Positions 8,119 through 17,860 are shown, counted from the first letter of the stretch. The stretch: 64,000 bases of DNA from Chryseobacterium sp. (GCF_019236175.1 NZ_JAFAJM010000014.1:248001-312000); one strand, 5' to 3'. The notes: generated by a model from the letters alone, not told the origin. Numbers and translations are program-made.

Positions 8119-10656
8119 ATGGATTATAAGTTTTCACAAGGTTTGAGCCAGGTGTTCAAACAAAGCAAAAGCGAAGCTAAAAGGCTGAAAAGTGAATTTC
8201 TTAATACAGAACATCTACTTTTAGGTATTATAAAAACGGAAAACTCTGCAAAAGAAATCCTTCAAAACCTTAATGCGGATTTAACACAAATCAGAAGAAA
8301 AATTGAAACTCTAAATACAGCAAGTCTTAATCCTATTTCTGAGGAGGTTACTAATATTTCTTTCACTAAGATGGCAGATCATGCTATTAAACGTGCAGAG
8401 TTAGAATGCAGACAATATAAAAGCAATGAAATTAATACCGTTCACCTGCTTTTAGGCATTCTTTATAAATATGAGGACCCTACTTCAAATATTTTAGGAG
8501 CTTATGACATCGACTATGAAGGTGTTTCAAGAGAGTACCAGACGATGCTTAAAAATTCCGGGCAGTCACCACAAATGAGTGCTTATGACGATGACGATGA
8601 AAGAGAGGAATTTGAGCAGATGAGAAAGCCTACGGGAAATTTAGGTTCTGCAAAAAGTAAAACTCCTACATTGGATAACTTTGGTAGAGACTTAACTTCT
8701 TTGGCAAGAGATGGAAAATTAGACCCAGTCATCGGTCGTGAAAAAGAAATTGAGAGAGTCTCTCAGATTTTATCCCGTAGAAAGAAAAACAACCCTCTTC
8801 TTATCGGGGAACCGGGAGTTGGTAAGTCTGCCATTGCAGAAGGACTGGCTTTAAGAATTCAACAGAAAAAGGTGTCAAGAGTTCTTTACGGAAAACGTGT
8901 AATCACTTTGGATCTTGCAAGTTTAGTAGCCGGAACCAAATACCGAGGTCAGTTTGAAGAAAGAATGAAGGCCATCATGACTGAGCTGGAAAAAAACAGA
9001 GATGTCATCTTATTTATCGATGAGCTTCACACGATTGTAGGTGCAGGAAGTTCTACAGGAAGTTTAGATGCATCCAATATGTTTAAACCGGCTCTGGCAA
9101 GAGGTGAAATTCAATGCATCGGAGCGACAACTCTGGATGAGTACCGTCAGTATATTGAAAAAGACGGAGCTTTAGAAAGAAGATTCCAGAAAGTAATGGT
9201 GGAGCCTACCTCTATCGACGAAACCATTCAGATCCTGAATCAGATCAAAGATAAGTATGAAGAACATCACAATGTTATTTATACTCCGGAAGCCATCGCT
9301 GCGTGTGTCAATTTGACATCAAGATATATTACAGACCGTTTTTTACCGGACAAAGCTATTGATGCAATGGACGAGGCAGGATCCCGTGTTTATATTAAAA
9401 ACATGAAAGTTCCTACCGAAATCATTGATTTCGAAAAGAAAATTGAAGAGATTAAAGAACTGAAACAGAAAGCTGTAAAAGCTCAGGATTATCTTGAAGC
9501 CAGAAAGCTTAAAGATGAGGAAGAACGTCTTCAGATGGAACTGAATGCTGCTCAGGAAAAATGGGATAAAGATGTAAAAGAGAAAAAAGAAACCGTAACG
9601 GAAGAAAATGTAGCGGAAGTAGTTTCTATGATGAGTGGTGTTCCGGTAACAAAAGTCGGCAAAAATGAGCTTGATAAATTAGCTCAGATGGATGAAAAGC
9701 TGAACGGAAAAGTAATCGGTCAGGAAGATGCTGTGAAAAAGGTAGTGAAAGCTATACAAAGAAACAGAGCCGGACTTAAAGATCCAAACCGCCCTATCGG
9801 AACCTTTATTTTCCTTGGTACTACCGGGGTTGGTAAAACAGAGCTCGCCAAAGTAATGGCCAGAGAGCTTTTTGAATCTGATGAGTCTCTGATCCGAATT
9901 GACATGAGTGAATACATGGAGAAATTCGCTGTTTCAAGATTGGTAGGTGCGCCTCCGGGATACGTTGGATACGAAGAAGGTGGGCAATTGACCGAAGCAG
10001 TAAGAAGAAAACCTTATGCTGTGGTTCTTTTGGATGAGATTGAAAAAGCTCACCCTGATGTATTCAATATTCTTTTACAGATCCTTGATGAAGGTCATGT
10101 TACCGATAGTTTAGGAAGAAAAATAGATTTTAGAAATACCATCATTATTCTTACTTCTAACATCGGAACCAGAGATCTTAAGGATTTCGGAGATGGTGTA
10201 GGCTTCGGAACATCAGCCAAAAAAACGTCTTCAGATACAAGAGCAAGAAGTACTATTGAAAATGCCCTTAAGAAAGCATTTGCACCTGAGTTCTTAAACA
10301 GAATTGATGATATTGTCATTTTCAACTCTCTTGTACAGGATGATATCAAGAAAATTATTGATATTGAACTGAACAAACTATATGGCCGACTTGAAAAATT
10401 AGGCTATAAAGTAGAATTAACTGAAGAAGCGAAAGACTTTATTTCTGAGAAAGGATGGGATAAAGATTTCGGGGCAAGACCATTGAAAAGAGCTATCCAG
10501 AAATATATTGAAGATTTATTGGCAGAAATGCTTGTAAATAAACAATTAAACGAAGGAGAAACCGTAGTTCTTGACCTTAATGAAGCTAAAGACGGATTAA
10601 CAGGAAAAACTTCAAAGCCAAAGAAAACTGCGGCTGAAAAGTCTTCTCAATCTTAA
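8119..10656 (+). CDS. clpC: ATP-dependent Clp protease ATP-binding subunit ClpC
   Basis: An AAA+ unfoldase of about 845 residues that feeds substrates to ClpP. It has the N-terminal Clp repeat domain (residues 1-145), Walker A motif 1 GEPGVGKS near 230, a middle coiled-coil region near 410-480 with KAQDYLEARKLKDEE (a UVR-type segment), and Walker A motif 2 GTTGVGKT near 567. The C-terminal tail is Lys/Ser-rich. I prefer the ATG at 8119 (MDYKFSQGLS, the usual family start) over the in-frame ATG at 8107. It is transcribed alone and ends at a strong terminator. Confidence 0.95.
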   Translation: MDYKFSQGLSQVFKQSKSEAKRLKSEFLNTEHLLLGIIKTENSAKEILQNLNADLTQIRRKIETLNTASLNPISEEVTNISFTKMADHAIKRAELECRQYKSNEINTVHLLLGILYKYEDPTSNILGAYDIDYEGVSREYQTMLKNSGQSPQMSAYDDDDEREEFEQMRKPTGNLGSAKSKTPTLDNFGRDLTSLARDGKLDPVIGREKEIERVSQILSRRKKNNPLLIGEPGVGKSAIAEGLALRIQQKKVSRVLYGKRVITLDLASLVAGTKYRGQFEERMKAIMTELEKNRDVILFIDELHTIVGAGSSTGSLDASNMFKPALARGEIQCIGATTLDEYRQYIEKDGALERRFQKVMVEPTSIDETIQILNQIKDKYEEHHNVIYTPEAIAACVNLTSRYITDRFLPDKAIDAMDEAGSRVYIKNMKVPTEIIDFEKKIEEIKELKQKAVKAQDYLEARKLKDEEERLQMELNAAQEKWDKDVKEKKETVTEENVAEVVSMMSGVPVTKVGKNELDKLAQMDEKLNGKVIGQEDAVKKVVKAIQRNRAGLKDPNRPIGTFIFLGTTGVGKTELAKVMARELFESDESLIRIDMSEYMEKFAVSRLVGAPPGYVGYEEGGQLTEAVRRKPYAVVLLDEIEKAHPDVFNILLQILDEGHVTDSLGRKIDFRNTIIILTSNIGTRDLKDFGDGVGFGTSAKKTSSDTRARSTIENALKKAFAPEFLNRIDDIVIFNSLVQDDIKKIIDIELNKLYGRLEKLGYKVELTEEAKDFISEKGWDKDFGARPLKRAIQKYIEDLLAEMLVNKQLNEGETVVLDLNEAKDGLTGKTSKPKKTAAEKSSQS

Positions 10657-10680
10657 CTCAATATCTTACAGAATAGATAA

Positions 10681-10714
10681 AAAAGCACCGGAGATTTCCG
10701 GTGCTTTTGTTTTT
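10681..10714 (+). terminator. Terminator after clpC
   Basis: A 12-bp stem AAAAGCACCGGA/TCCGGTGCTTTT with a GATT loop is followed by TGTTTTT. Confidence 0.9.
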
Positions 10715-10771
10715 ATCAGTTGTTGGATCTCAGCTAAAATTGTTGATCCGAAGCACTTAGAAAAGCAAAAA

Positions 10772-11299
10772 TTATAGTCCCACCACAAATCCTATATTGG
10801 GAACCAGCCCGCTTGAAAAGACACTTGAATGCTCTTTCCAAAGCACATTATACATTACCCCGATCTGCATAAAGGAATTATTTCCTATTCTCTGCATATA
10901 CCCTCCTCCGAGATACAATGCATTTTCTTCTTTATTGTATTTATAATCATAGTATTTATCCTTATAATCGATAAAATAATGCTGAAAATTAGCGCCCAGA
11001 TAAAATGACCTTGCAATATAATAATTCACAAACGGGCCTACTCCAAACATGGTCGACTTATAATAATCTGACGTTTGCCAGGAAACACTTCCCACAACTC
11101 CTCCTTCAAGATCTTCTGTAAGTCTGTATCCTACTCTGGGTGAAGCCTGCAGATAAAAAGCACTGTTGCTGCCAAAACCCAATCCGATTCCTCCTCCGAA
11201 AGTCCACCTGTTGGTTTCCTGAGTCGGGGTACCTACTGAAATCTGGGAAAAAACTGATCCTGAAAACATCAGCATTAACGGAATAATAAACTTTTTCAT
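10772..11299 (-). CDS. Outer membrane beta-barrel protein
   Basis: A 175-residue protein with a cleavable signal peptide (MKKFIIPLMLMFSGSVFSQ) and alternating Gly/aromatic strands such as TFGGGIGLGFGSN and YLGGGYMQRIG typical of small OmpW/OmpX-like barrels. The last residues (FVVGL) end on a hydrophobic strand, as expected for outer membrane insertion. The ligand or role is not recognisable. It is a single gene on the minus strand, convergent with clpC and divergent from mnmA. Confidence 0.75.
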   Translation of the reverse strand: MKKFIIPLMLMFSGSVFSQISVGTPTQETNRWTFGGGIGLGFGSNSAFYLQASPRVGYRLTEDLEGGVVGSVSWQTSDYYKSTMFGVGPFVNYYIARSFYLGANFQHYFIDYKDKYYDYKYNKEENALYLGGGYMQRIGNNSFMQIGVMYNVLWKEHSSVFSSGLVPNIGFVVGL

Positions 11300-11449
11300 A
11301 TGTACTATTTTATTTGTCTAAGGTGATTGATATACCTGCATTTTTTTATCTGCAACAAGCCAATACCACTATGCCTGTGTTGGCTTTTATATGGCTATTG
11401 TTTTTATCAATGTTTAAAATTATGGTTTTTTTACGAATTTTTTTAGTTG

Positions 11450-11457
11450 TATTTTTG
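11450..11457 (+). promoter_or_regulatory. Possible -7 box of mnmA
   Basis: TATTTTTG is an exact TAnnTTTG match 50 bp upstream of the mnmA ATG. The -33 element is unclear. An imperfect hairpin AAGCCAA/TTGGCTT (11357-11363 and 11380-11386) lies further upstream. Confidence 0.45.
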
Positions 11458-11507
11458 CCACGTCAAACTAAGAACTCCCGTTAAGAGTTTCGTAAAATTG
11501 AAATATA

Positions 11508-12695
11508 ATGAAAATAGTAGTAGGCCTCTCAGGAGGTGTAGACTCAAGTGTTACAGCATATTTGCTGCAACAGCAAGGTCATGAGGTAGTGGCTTTGTTT
11601 ATGAGAAACTGGAATGATGCTTCGGTAACACTGGAAGACGAATGTCCATGGATCGAAGACAGTAATGATGCTCTGATGGTAGCCCAGAAGCTGGGAATCC
11701 CATTTCAGGTAATTGACATGAGCGAACTTTACAAGGAACGTATTGTAGATTATATGTTCGCGGAATACGAAAAAGGAAGAACTCCGAACCCTGATGTCTT
11801 ATGTAACAGAGAAGTAAAATTTGATGTTTTTATGAAGACAGCCATGTCTTTAGGGGCAGATAAGGTGGCTACAGGACATTATGCCAGAGTAGATTCTACT
11901 ATTGATGAAAACGGAAAGGAAATTTTCCATCTGTTAGCAGGAAAGGATAACAATAAAGATCAGTCTTATTTTCTTTGTCAGCTAAGTCAGGATCAGCTAT
12001 CAAAAGCCTTGTTTCCTATCGGTGAACTTACAAAACCTCAGGTACGTGAAATTGCAAAAGAAATCGGACTGGTGACTGCCGATAAAAAGGATTCTCAGGG
12101 GTTATGTTTTATCGGAAAGGTAAGTCTTCCGCAGTTTTTACAACAGCAATTAAAGCCAAATGAAGGTGAAATTGTTGAAATTTTTAAAGATTCGCCTCTC
12201 TTTTCAGAAATACAACCCGAATTTTCTTCAAAAAAAGAAGAACTGGAGTTTTTATCCCGAAAAATCAATTATAAAAAAGCAGACGGTAAAGTAATCGGCA
12301 AGCATCAGGGGGCTCAGTTTTTCACGATCGGACAAAGTAAAGGACTTGGAATAGGCGGCCATAAGGAAAGCTGCTTTATTGTATCAAGAGATATGGAAAA
12401 TAATATTCTTTTTGTAGGAGAAGGAAATCATTTTCCGGGATTATACAAAAAAGCATTAAAAATTGACAATTCCGAGTTGCATTGGGTACGTGAAGACCTG
12501 AAGCTGCAAAATGGCGGCTCTATGGAGGTAATGGCCAGATTCAGATACAGGCAGCCTTTACAAAAGGCTACTTTATATCAGTTTGAAGACACCTTCTATA
12601 TTGAATTTGAAGATGCACAGTCTGCCATTGCGGAAGGACAGTTTGCCTCATGGTATATCGATGAAGAGCTTATCGGAAGCGGTGTGATTTCGTAA
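11508..12695 (+). CDS. mnmA: tRNA-specific 2-thiouridylase
   Basis: Places sulfur on C2 of the wobble uridine U34 in tRNA(Lys/Glu/Gln). The ATP-binding PP-loop SGGVDSS is at residues 8-14, the nucleophile is C99 (DVLCNRE) and the second catalytic Cys is C200 (QGLCFIGK). With 395 residues it is some 30 longer than the usual family length. An extra segment of about 30 residues (residues 213-245) lies before [17 protein letters not shown], where the usual GQRKGL has Ser for Arg. The partner enzyme gene for C5 modification, mnmG, lies at 44.3 kb. Confidence 0.95.
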   Translation: MKIVVGLSGGVDSSVTAYLLQQQGHEVVALFMRNWNDASVTLEDECPWIEDSNDALMVAQKLGIPFQVIDMSELYKERIVDYMFAEYEKGRTPNPDVLCNREVKFDVFMKTAMSLGADKVATGHYARVDSTIDENGKEIFHLLAGKDNNKDQSYFLCQLSQDQLSKALFPIGELTKPQVREIAKEIGLVTADKKDSQGLCFIGKVSLPQFLQQQLKPNEGEIVEIFKDSPLFSEIQPEFSSKKEELEFLSRKINYKKADGKVIGKHQGAQFFTIGQSKGLGIGGHKESCFIVSRDMENNILFVGEGNHFPGLYKKALKIDNSELHWVREDLKLQNGGSMEVMARFRYRQPLQKATLYQFEDTFYIEFEDAQSAIAEGQFASWYIDEELIGSGVIS

Positions 12696-12788
12696 CCTGT
12701 ATTTCAGAAAGAAATTTTTTTTGAAATTTTCTGTAACGTTTTTAAAGTGATCATACTTACTCAGTAAATAACAATAAAAAATACTGCT

Positions 12789-12998
12789 ATGAAAACTTCT
12801 GTAAAAAATCAATATGCTTTTGCAAACAATATTCTGATTGCTTTGGTATCCGCTGTTTTTGGCTATAACCTGTATCAGGCCATTGTACATCCGGACAAGT
12901 CCCATATCGCTTTGAGCCTTATTTTAGTGGTTCTCACTTCAATCATGATAAGGAAATACGGAAATCAGAAGATGAAAGAAAAAGAGGAAGATCAATAA
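12789..12998 (+). CDS. Small hypothetical membrane protein
   Basis: A 69-residue protein with two predicted membrane segments (about residues 13-30 and 40-55) and a charged C-terminal tail rich in Lys and Glu. It starts at an ATG at 12789 and ends before a good terminator. I do not recognise the family, and the neighbours (mnmA and a convergent membrane gene) do not suggest a role. Confidence 0.6.
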   Translation: MKTSVKNQYAFANNILIALVSAVFGYNLYQAIVHPDKSHIALSLILVVLTSIMIRKYGNQKMKEKEEDQ

Positions 12999-13017
12999 TC
13001 TCTACCATTCAATATAT

Positions 13018-13048
13018 AAACCGGAACATAGATTTCGGTTTTTTTTTA
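13018..13048 (+). terminator. Terminator after the 69-residue membrane protein
   Basis: A 9-bp stem AAACCGGAA/TTTCGGTTT (one G-T pair) is followed by nine T residues. Confidence 0.8.
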
Positions 13049-13057
13049 TCCATGACT

Positions 13058-13408
13058 TCACTTCGTGGAATTGTTCAGTTGACTTTTAATAAGTACTACA
13101 CCAGCAATACATTCCATAAAAAGAATGAGCAGCAAAAAGCCAATGGGTTTTCCCAGCCAGAGTCCTCTGACCAGCTTTACAACACCCAATCCAAACAGAA
13201 GCACAATGAAGGATACAAATGTTTTTAAACCTGTTTTTTTTTCTTGTTTTAAAAAGAGAAGTGACGCGTAAAATCCGGTTAAAAGAATTAAATAGAAGAC
13301 TAAGAAATCCGGTCCTTTTAGGCTAACCGGATTATATGTGTGATGCATAGCCATAAGCCACAACCAGCATACAATAACCGGTACTGAATGAATGATAATT
13401 TTTTTCAT
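13058..13408 (-). CDS. Hypothetical four-helix membrane protein
   Basis: A 116-residue protein with about four hydrophobic segments (residues 4-20, 33-52, 62-82 and 86-106) and short charged loops (KQEKKTG). No catalytic motif is visible. It starts 26 bp after the stop of the Gly/Cys-tailed protein and is probably cotranscribed with it. The function is unknown. Confidence 0.6.
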   Translation of the reverse strand: MKKIIIHSVPVIVCWLWLMAMHHTYNPVSLKGPDFLVFYLILLTGFYASLLFLKQEKKTGLKTFVSFIVLLFGLGVVKLVRGLWLGKPIGFLLLILFMECIAGVVLIKSQLNNSTK

Positions 13409-13434
13409 ACCTATTTAATTTTTATTGTTACTAT

Positions 13435-14154
13435 TTACCCGCCACAGCCTCCGCAGCCGCCACAACCACCACCGCAGCCTCCGCCACAACCACTTCCGCT
13501 ACTACAGCTTCCTCCGCCACAGCCTGAGCCGGAATCACCGCCTTTCTTATCATTATCATTCTGAACGGAGCCTATCACAAATCCAAACACCAAAATACCT
13601 GCTATCGAACAGAAGATCCATGTTACTGTACTGATGATTTCGCCAAGACAGGAGGTTAACATACAGAGTACTATAATCAGCGGGATGAAACGCAGCTTTC
13701 TGAACCATTGAGTTGTAGACCTCTTTTTTACCTTTCCCTGCCAGACATCCCGTGGTGGTGGTGACTGAAAAATTTCTCTGTAACTTTTCAGCGTATCGGA
13801 AAACCAATGCTGATGTTTTTCTTTTTCACAAGCACCTCCCTTTGAAGGATAATGATGAAGTACCCTATGTAAGATATGGGGACAAAATTCTACCCAATAA
13901 CTCTCTGTATAAATCAGATGCATATGCCAGACTTTATCTACTGTTTCACTCGGAGAAGCGCCTTTAGGCAGAATACAGCAGAGATAGATAAATTTTTTAT
14001 ATTCTTCTATGGCTTTCTTCGTGAAATCGAGACTCCAGTTTTCTTCTTTAGCCAGCTTTTTTGAAAAAGGAAAATCAGCATCAGGAGCGTCTAAGGAAAA
14101 CCCCTGAATCCTGGCCCAGAGAGATTCGTCTTTTAAAAGCATTCTTGTTTCCAT
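13435..14154 (-). CDS. Glycine-rich-domain-like membrane protein with Gly/Cys tail
   Basis: A 239-residue protein. The N-terminal half contains VDKVWHMHLIYTESYW (about residues 72-87), which resembles the conserved core of glycine-rich domain (GRDP-like) proteins, with conserved Trp and His residues. Two hydrophobic segments follow at about residues 155-198. The last 35 residues are almost only Gly, Cys and Ser, with CGG and CGGG units like those of TIGR04222-type proteins. The ATG at 14154 is preferred over a TTG at 14181. The biochemical function is unknown; the tail could bind metal or form disulfides. Confidence 0.68.
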   Translation of the reverse strand: METRMLLKDESLWARIQGFSLDAPDADFPFSKKLAKEENWSLDFTKKAIEEYKKFIYLCCILPKGASPSETVDKVWHMHLIYTESYWVEFCPHILHRVLHHYPSKGGACEKEKHQHWFSDTLKSYREIFQSPPPRDVWQGKVKKRSTTQWFRKLRFIPLIIVLCMLTSCLGEIISTVTWIFCSIAGILVFGFVIGSVQNDNDKKGGDSGSGCGGGSCSSGSGCGGGCGGGCGGCGGCGG

Positions 14155-14274
14155 TGTTTTTATATTGTTTTTTCTATTCAAATATCTTTTGATTTTATAA
14201 TATAAAAATCTTCTTAATATCTTATTTGGTATGATAAAAGTCTTAAATTAGTCTTGCAATAAAAACTAAAACAA

Positions 14275-15171
14275 ATGAAAAAGGAAGATATCCTCCATCT
14301 TGAAAAGCTTATGAATTTCTTAAGCCGTCAGTTTTTAAAGAAAAGCGATTGGGAAGATGTCACAAAAACAGAATGGTCTTATATAAGTTCGGAACTAAAT
14401 GACCTCATCATTGCTGATCATTCAAAGAAAGAGATAGTGAAAAAACCTGAATTACTGGGGACTCATTATCTGTATGAGCATTTAATCATCAATAAGCTAA
14501 AGAAATACAGTCTGAATGAAAATACAGTTTTAAGCCGCCCTAACCTGTCAAAGCTGAGCCTGATTGTCAAAGTTTTAGGATATTCAAATTATATCGATTT
14601 TATTAATTCCAATACGGAAGCATTTAATTTTAATGATCTTAGAATCGACATGAACAATACAGCGCAAAATACGGTACTTTTAGAACGTTTAACAGGCTGT
14701 TGGTATTCTTATAACAGAAACCTTCCTGAGAATCCTTTACAGGCAAAAGAAGACCGTATCTGGCGCTCTGCCATGGAAATCTATAAGTCTGAAACTACCG
14801 GAGAATATTTTATTGAGCGGAGCGGAGGTGATCATCATAAATATTTTGGGAAAGTCACCGCGTATTCGGATTATGTATTTATCATCATGAACAGTAATAC
14901 TTTTATCAGACAGCGGCATTTCATTTCAAGAATTAAAGATATTAAGGAAAAACTTAAAAATCCGGAATACAAACTTCATGAGCTTCATTTTATCAGTACC
15001 TGTATCAGCTTTAATCAGGAGCCCATTGCTCTTTTTGAAATCTTCAGGAAAGCTGAAAGAAAAAATTTCATTTCAGATTCCATCAGCTTTCCGACCGACA
15101 GTGATGAAATTCCGGAATCCATCTTAAAACAACTTGAAGATCCCGAGGCGAACAGAATTGGTTACAGGTAG
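14275..15171 (+). CDS. Hypothetical protein of unknown function
   Basis: A 298-residue soluble-looking protein without signal peptide or membrane segments. The N-terminal 100 residues are helical and charged and include LSKLSLIVKVLGYSNYIDFI. The middle part (residues 140-235) looks beta-rich, with WYSYNRNLP and EYFIERSGGDHHKYFGKV. I do not recognise a family. It precedes the alpha/beta hydrolase-like gene by 134 bp on the same strand, but no cotranscription can be shown. Confidence 0.65.
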   Translation: MKKEDILHLEKLMNFLSRQFLKKSDWEDVTKTEWSYISSELNDLIIADHSKKEIVKKPELLGTHYLYEHLIINKLKKYSLNENTVLSRPNLSKLSLIVKVLGYSNYIDFINSNTEAFNFNDLRIDMNNTAQNTVLLERLTGCWYSYNRNLPENPLQAKEDRIWRSAMEIYKSETTGEYFIERSGGDHHKYFGKVTAYSDYVFIIMNSNTFIRQRHFISRIKDIKEKLKNPEYKLHELHFISTCISFNQEPIALFEIFRKAERKNFISDSISFPTDSDEIPESILKQLEDPEANRIGYR

Positions 15172-15305
15172 TTTCCGGAATAAAAATAAAAAGAAAACCA
15201 GGAACATCTAATATGCCTAGAATACATTTAGCATTTTAAAATCAGTATTTTACAGCAATAATTCCATAATTTAATAGTTCTAATTTTGAACCCACAGATC
15301 TTGTT

Positions 15306-16532
15306 ATGGAATATTATGAATTATACGAAATTTTAAAAAGGCATTTTGATTCCCCGGAAGAGAATTTGGAAATAAAGGAACTGAATACAACCCTAGAATC
15401 TGTCTCTTTTGTTTCAAAAGCTTCAGATCTGCTGCATGGTTCATCTGCTCAGGAATGCATCAAACATCATCCTCAGGCGGAAGTGAACGAAAAAGCATAT
15501 CTGGTATACGATCAGCCTTCCATAGACACTAAGGATTTTGATATTGAATGCAATAAAAGGTTTGCATATCATATTCTTAAAAGAGCTGATGTGGAAACCG
15601 CCAAAGGATGTATTATTTTTTTCCACGGACTGAACGAAAAGAAATGGGACAAATACCTTCCGTGGGCCTATGAACTTGCCCAAAGGACCCATAAAGCCAT
15701 TATTCTCTTTCCTATTGCTTTTCATATGGACCGTGCAGAGCCTGTGTGGAGCGATCGTCATCAAATGTCAGAAATTGTAAAATTCAGAAAAAAAAGATAT
15801 CCGGAAAACACCAATTATTCGTTTATAAATGCTGCAATAAGTTCAAGACTGGAAGCCCATCCTCAGCGAGTTTTCTGGTCCGGTTTACAAACCTATTGTG
15901 ATATGATTGAAGTGGTAAAAGAGATCAAAAACGGCAGGATAAAAAGTATTTCCCCTGATGTACGTCTGGATTTATTCGGCTACTCTATCGGCTCTTTTCT
16001 CTCAATGATCATTAAAATGGCAGATCCGGGATCTTATTTTACACAATCCAGATTATTTTGTTTTTGCGGCGGAATGACTATTGACCGGATGTTTCCGATT
16101 TCGAAATACATTATGGATGCTCAGGCTACTGTTAAGATGCAAGCTGTTTTCACGGAACTTTTAAGTTCCGATTTCAGGTATGATCTTCGTTTAAAACACT
16201 ATCAGAATGAAGAAATACACCCTCAGGAAAGCTGGTTTAAGAGAATGCTTCGTTACAATTATTTCCAGAAAGAAAGAGAGAGCAGGATTCGTGAAATACA
16301 TTCCCAGATCAAAGCTTATGTACTGGAAAAAGACAGTGTGGCTCCGCCTATCGAGGTTTTAAATACGTTACAGGGAGGCTACAGAAATATTGATGTGCAA
16401 GTGGAAATAACAGACTTCCCTTATGAATATTCACATATGATTCCTTTTCCCCTGACCCATAAAAATAAAAAGGAAATTACTGAAGCATTCAAAAATTTTG
16501 CAAAATCCGCCAGCGATTTTTACAACCAGTAA
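15306..16532 (+). CDS. DUF6051-like alpha/beta-hydrolase-fold protein
   Basis: A 408-residue cytoplasmic protein. IIFFHGLNEK near residue 105 is an oxyanion-hole-type HG motif, and FGYSIGSFLS near residue 228 is a nucleophile elbow (G-x-S-x-G) of alpha/beta hydrolases. SHMIPFPL near residue 380 may supply the histidine. The overall sequence resembles the Bacteroidota DUF6051 family as I remember it. The substrate is unknown. Confidence 0.65.
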   Translation: MEYYELYEILKRHFDSPEENLEIKELNTTLESVSFVSKASDLLHGSSAQECIKHHPQAEVNEKAYLVYDQPSIDTKDFDIECNKRFAYHILKRADVETAKGCIIFFHGLNEKKWDKYLPWAYELAQRTHKAIILFPIAFHMDRAEPVWSDRHQMSEIVKFRKKRYPENTNYSFINAAISSRLEAHPQRVFWSGLQTYCDMIEVVKEIKNGRIKSISPDVRLDLFGYSIGSFLSMIIKMADPGSYFTQSRLFCFCGGMTIDRMFPISKYIMDAQATVKMQAVFTELLSSDFRYDLRLKHYQNEEIHPQESWFKRMLRYNYFQKERESRIREIHSQIKAYVLEKDSVAPPIEVLNTLQGGYRNIDVQVEITDFPYEYSHMIPFPLTHKNKKEITEAFKNFAKSASDFYNQ

Positions 16533-16679
16533 ATATTTCATAACCATATGAAGCATAATTTCTAAGAGTAAAACACTTCAAGAAAAAATTTAAACAGTAT
16601 CAGAATAAGATCCATAAGTACGATTCTAAAAGCGGGTAAAATTTTGAATAGATTACAGGTATATCCATAAGCTTAGCGG

Positions 16680-16706
16680 ATACCTGATTAACCAGGTATT
16701 ATTTTT
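16680..16706 (+). terminator. Possible terminator after the DUF6051-like gene
   Basis: A 7-bp stem ATACCTG/CAGGTAT with loop ATTAAC is followed by TATTTTT. It lies about 150 bp after the stop codon. Confidence 0.5.
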
Positions 16707-16742
16707 CAGAGCGCCTTCTGTTTCCCTGCTGTCATTATAAAA

Positions 16743-17486
16743 TCAGCTGACAAGCCAGTCTTTAAAATCCTTGACACGATCTCTGCTTACGGTAATTTCT
16801 TCATCAGGCTGAAATTCTAGATCAACTTTGTAATAAGGTGAGGTATGAATATTTTTGATATAATCCGAATTGACTATAAACTGTCTGTTGACACGGAAAA
16901 ATTTTTTCATCTCCAGAATATCTTCCAGTTCATCCAGAGTGAAATCTGACGGGTAGGTACGATCTTCAGTCTGAAGGTAAACAATTTTATTTTCACTGAA
17001 AAAACAGCTTATTTCTTCTGTCTGTATAATCTTCAGATTATATCCGATCTTTACCAATACTCTGGAAAGGGTAGATTTTTCCTTTTTTATCAGTTGTTTG
17101 ATATCCTGAGAGCCGATGGTATTTTCAGCTGGAATAAACGACTTGAATTTCTCTACAGCACCGGAAAGATCTTCTTCCAGAATCGGTTTTAAAAGATAGT
17201 CTATACTGTTCAGTTTAAAAGCCTTCAGCGTATACTGATCAAAGGCTGTTGTATAGATGATAAATCCTTTTGTAGGAGTCTTCTCAAAAATATCAAAAGA
17301 CAGTCCGTCTCCTAAAACAATATCGGAAAAAATCAGTTGGGGATGATCATTTTCAGTGAACCATGCCACACCTTCTTCTACGGATTCTATTTTAGCAATT
17401 ACTTCAATTTCAGGAAAGTTACTTAACATTCTCTCCAATTTCCTTGAAGCAGGCTTTTCGTCTTCGATAATGACTGTTTTGATCAT
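16743..17486 (-). CDS. LytTR family response regulator
   Basis: A 247-residue regulator. The receiver domain (residues 1-120) has acidic residues EDE at 8-10, phospho-acceptor D55 (LIFSDIVLG), and the conserved Thr and Lys further on. The LytTR DNA-binding domain (about 140-245) contains FFRVNRQFIVNSDYI, diagnostic of the family. LytTR domains bind two direct half-sites; matching repeats precede three operons here (18237, 20727 and 23878). It is the last gene of the operon with the 2TM genes at 17541 and 17861. The cognate kinase is almost certainly the gene at 19338. Confidence 0.93.
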   Translation of the reverse strand: MIKTVIIEDEKPASRKLERMLSNFPEIEVIAKIESVEEGVAWFTENDHPQLIFSDIVLGDGLSFDIFEKTPTKGFIIYTTAFDQYTLKAFKLNSIDYLLKPILEEDLSGAVEKFKSFIPAENTIGSQDIKQLIKKEKSTLSRVLVKIGYNLKIIQTEEISCFFSENKIVYLQTEDRTYPSDFTLDELEDILEMKKFFRVNRQFIVNSDYIKNIHTSPYYKVDLEFQPDEEITVSRDRVKDFKDWLVS

Positions 17487-17540
17487 TGAGTTTTGGTTTT
17501 CAGATTTTAGGAAATAAAGGTAAATAAAAGCCGGGAGATT

Positions 17541-17831
17541 TTAAAAATCTATCGGCTGTTTATCTTTTTTAAGCTCTCTTTCAATCATATCTTTTTCCCA
17601 TTCGGAATCAAAAAGAAAGAGTTTCACTGCTTTGATAGTTAAAATAAGTGCCCAGATAGCAAGTATCGTGTACCCGTCAAACAATCTGATTTTAATAATA
17701 TGGTCTTCAAATATATTGCGTTCAAAGAAGTCGTTTGGGATAATCAGAACGGCAACTACAGCAAAGAAAAGAAGGCTTCTGTAGAATTTTTTGAGCTGGG
17801 TTGTTCTTGTGTATGCTGAATTATAATCCAT
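17541..17831 (-). CDS. 2TM-domain protein
   Basis: A 96-residue protein with the 2TM layout: a basic amphipathic N-terminus (YTRTTQLKKFYRSL), two membrane helices (about 20-37 and 52-72), and a charged C-terminus (EWEKDMIERELKK). It is the most diverged of the four 2TM copies in this locus. It lies between the 2TM gene at 17861 (28 bp upstream) and the LytTR regulator. The molecular role of 2TM domains is unknown. Confidence 0.8.
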   Translation of the reverse strand: MDYNSAYTRTTQLKKFYRSLLFFAVVAVLIIPNDFFERNIFEDHIIKIRLFDGYTILAIWALILTIKAVKLFLFDSEWEKDMIERELKKDKQPIDF

Positions 17832-17860
17832 GATCGTGTAAGTTTTTAAATGAATGATTC

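Noticed and set aside
13425..13634. A His/Arg/Ser-rich frame opposite the Gly/Cys tail
   Set aside because: It is the antisense reading of the repetitive tail; the minus-strand gene has a start, domain and partner.
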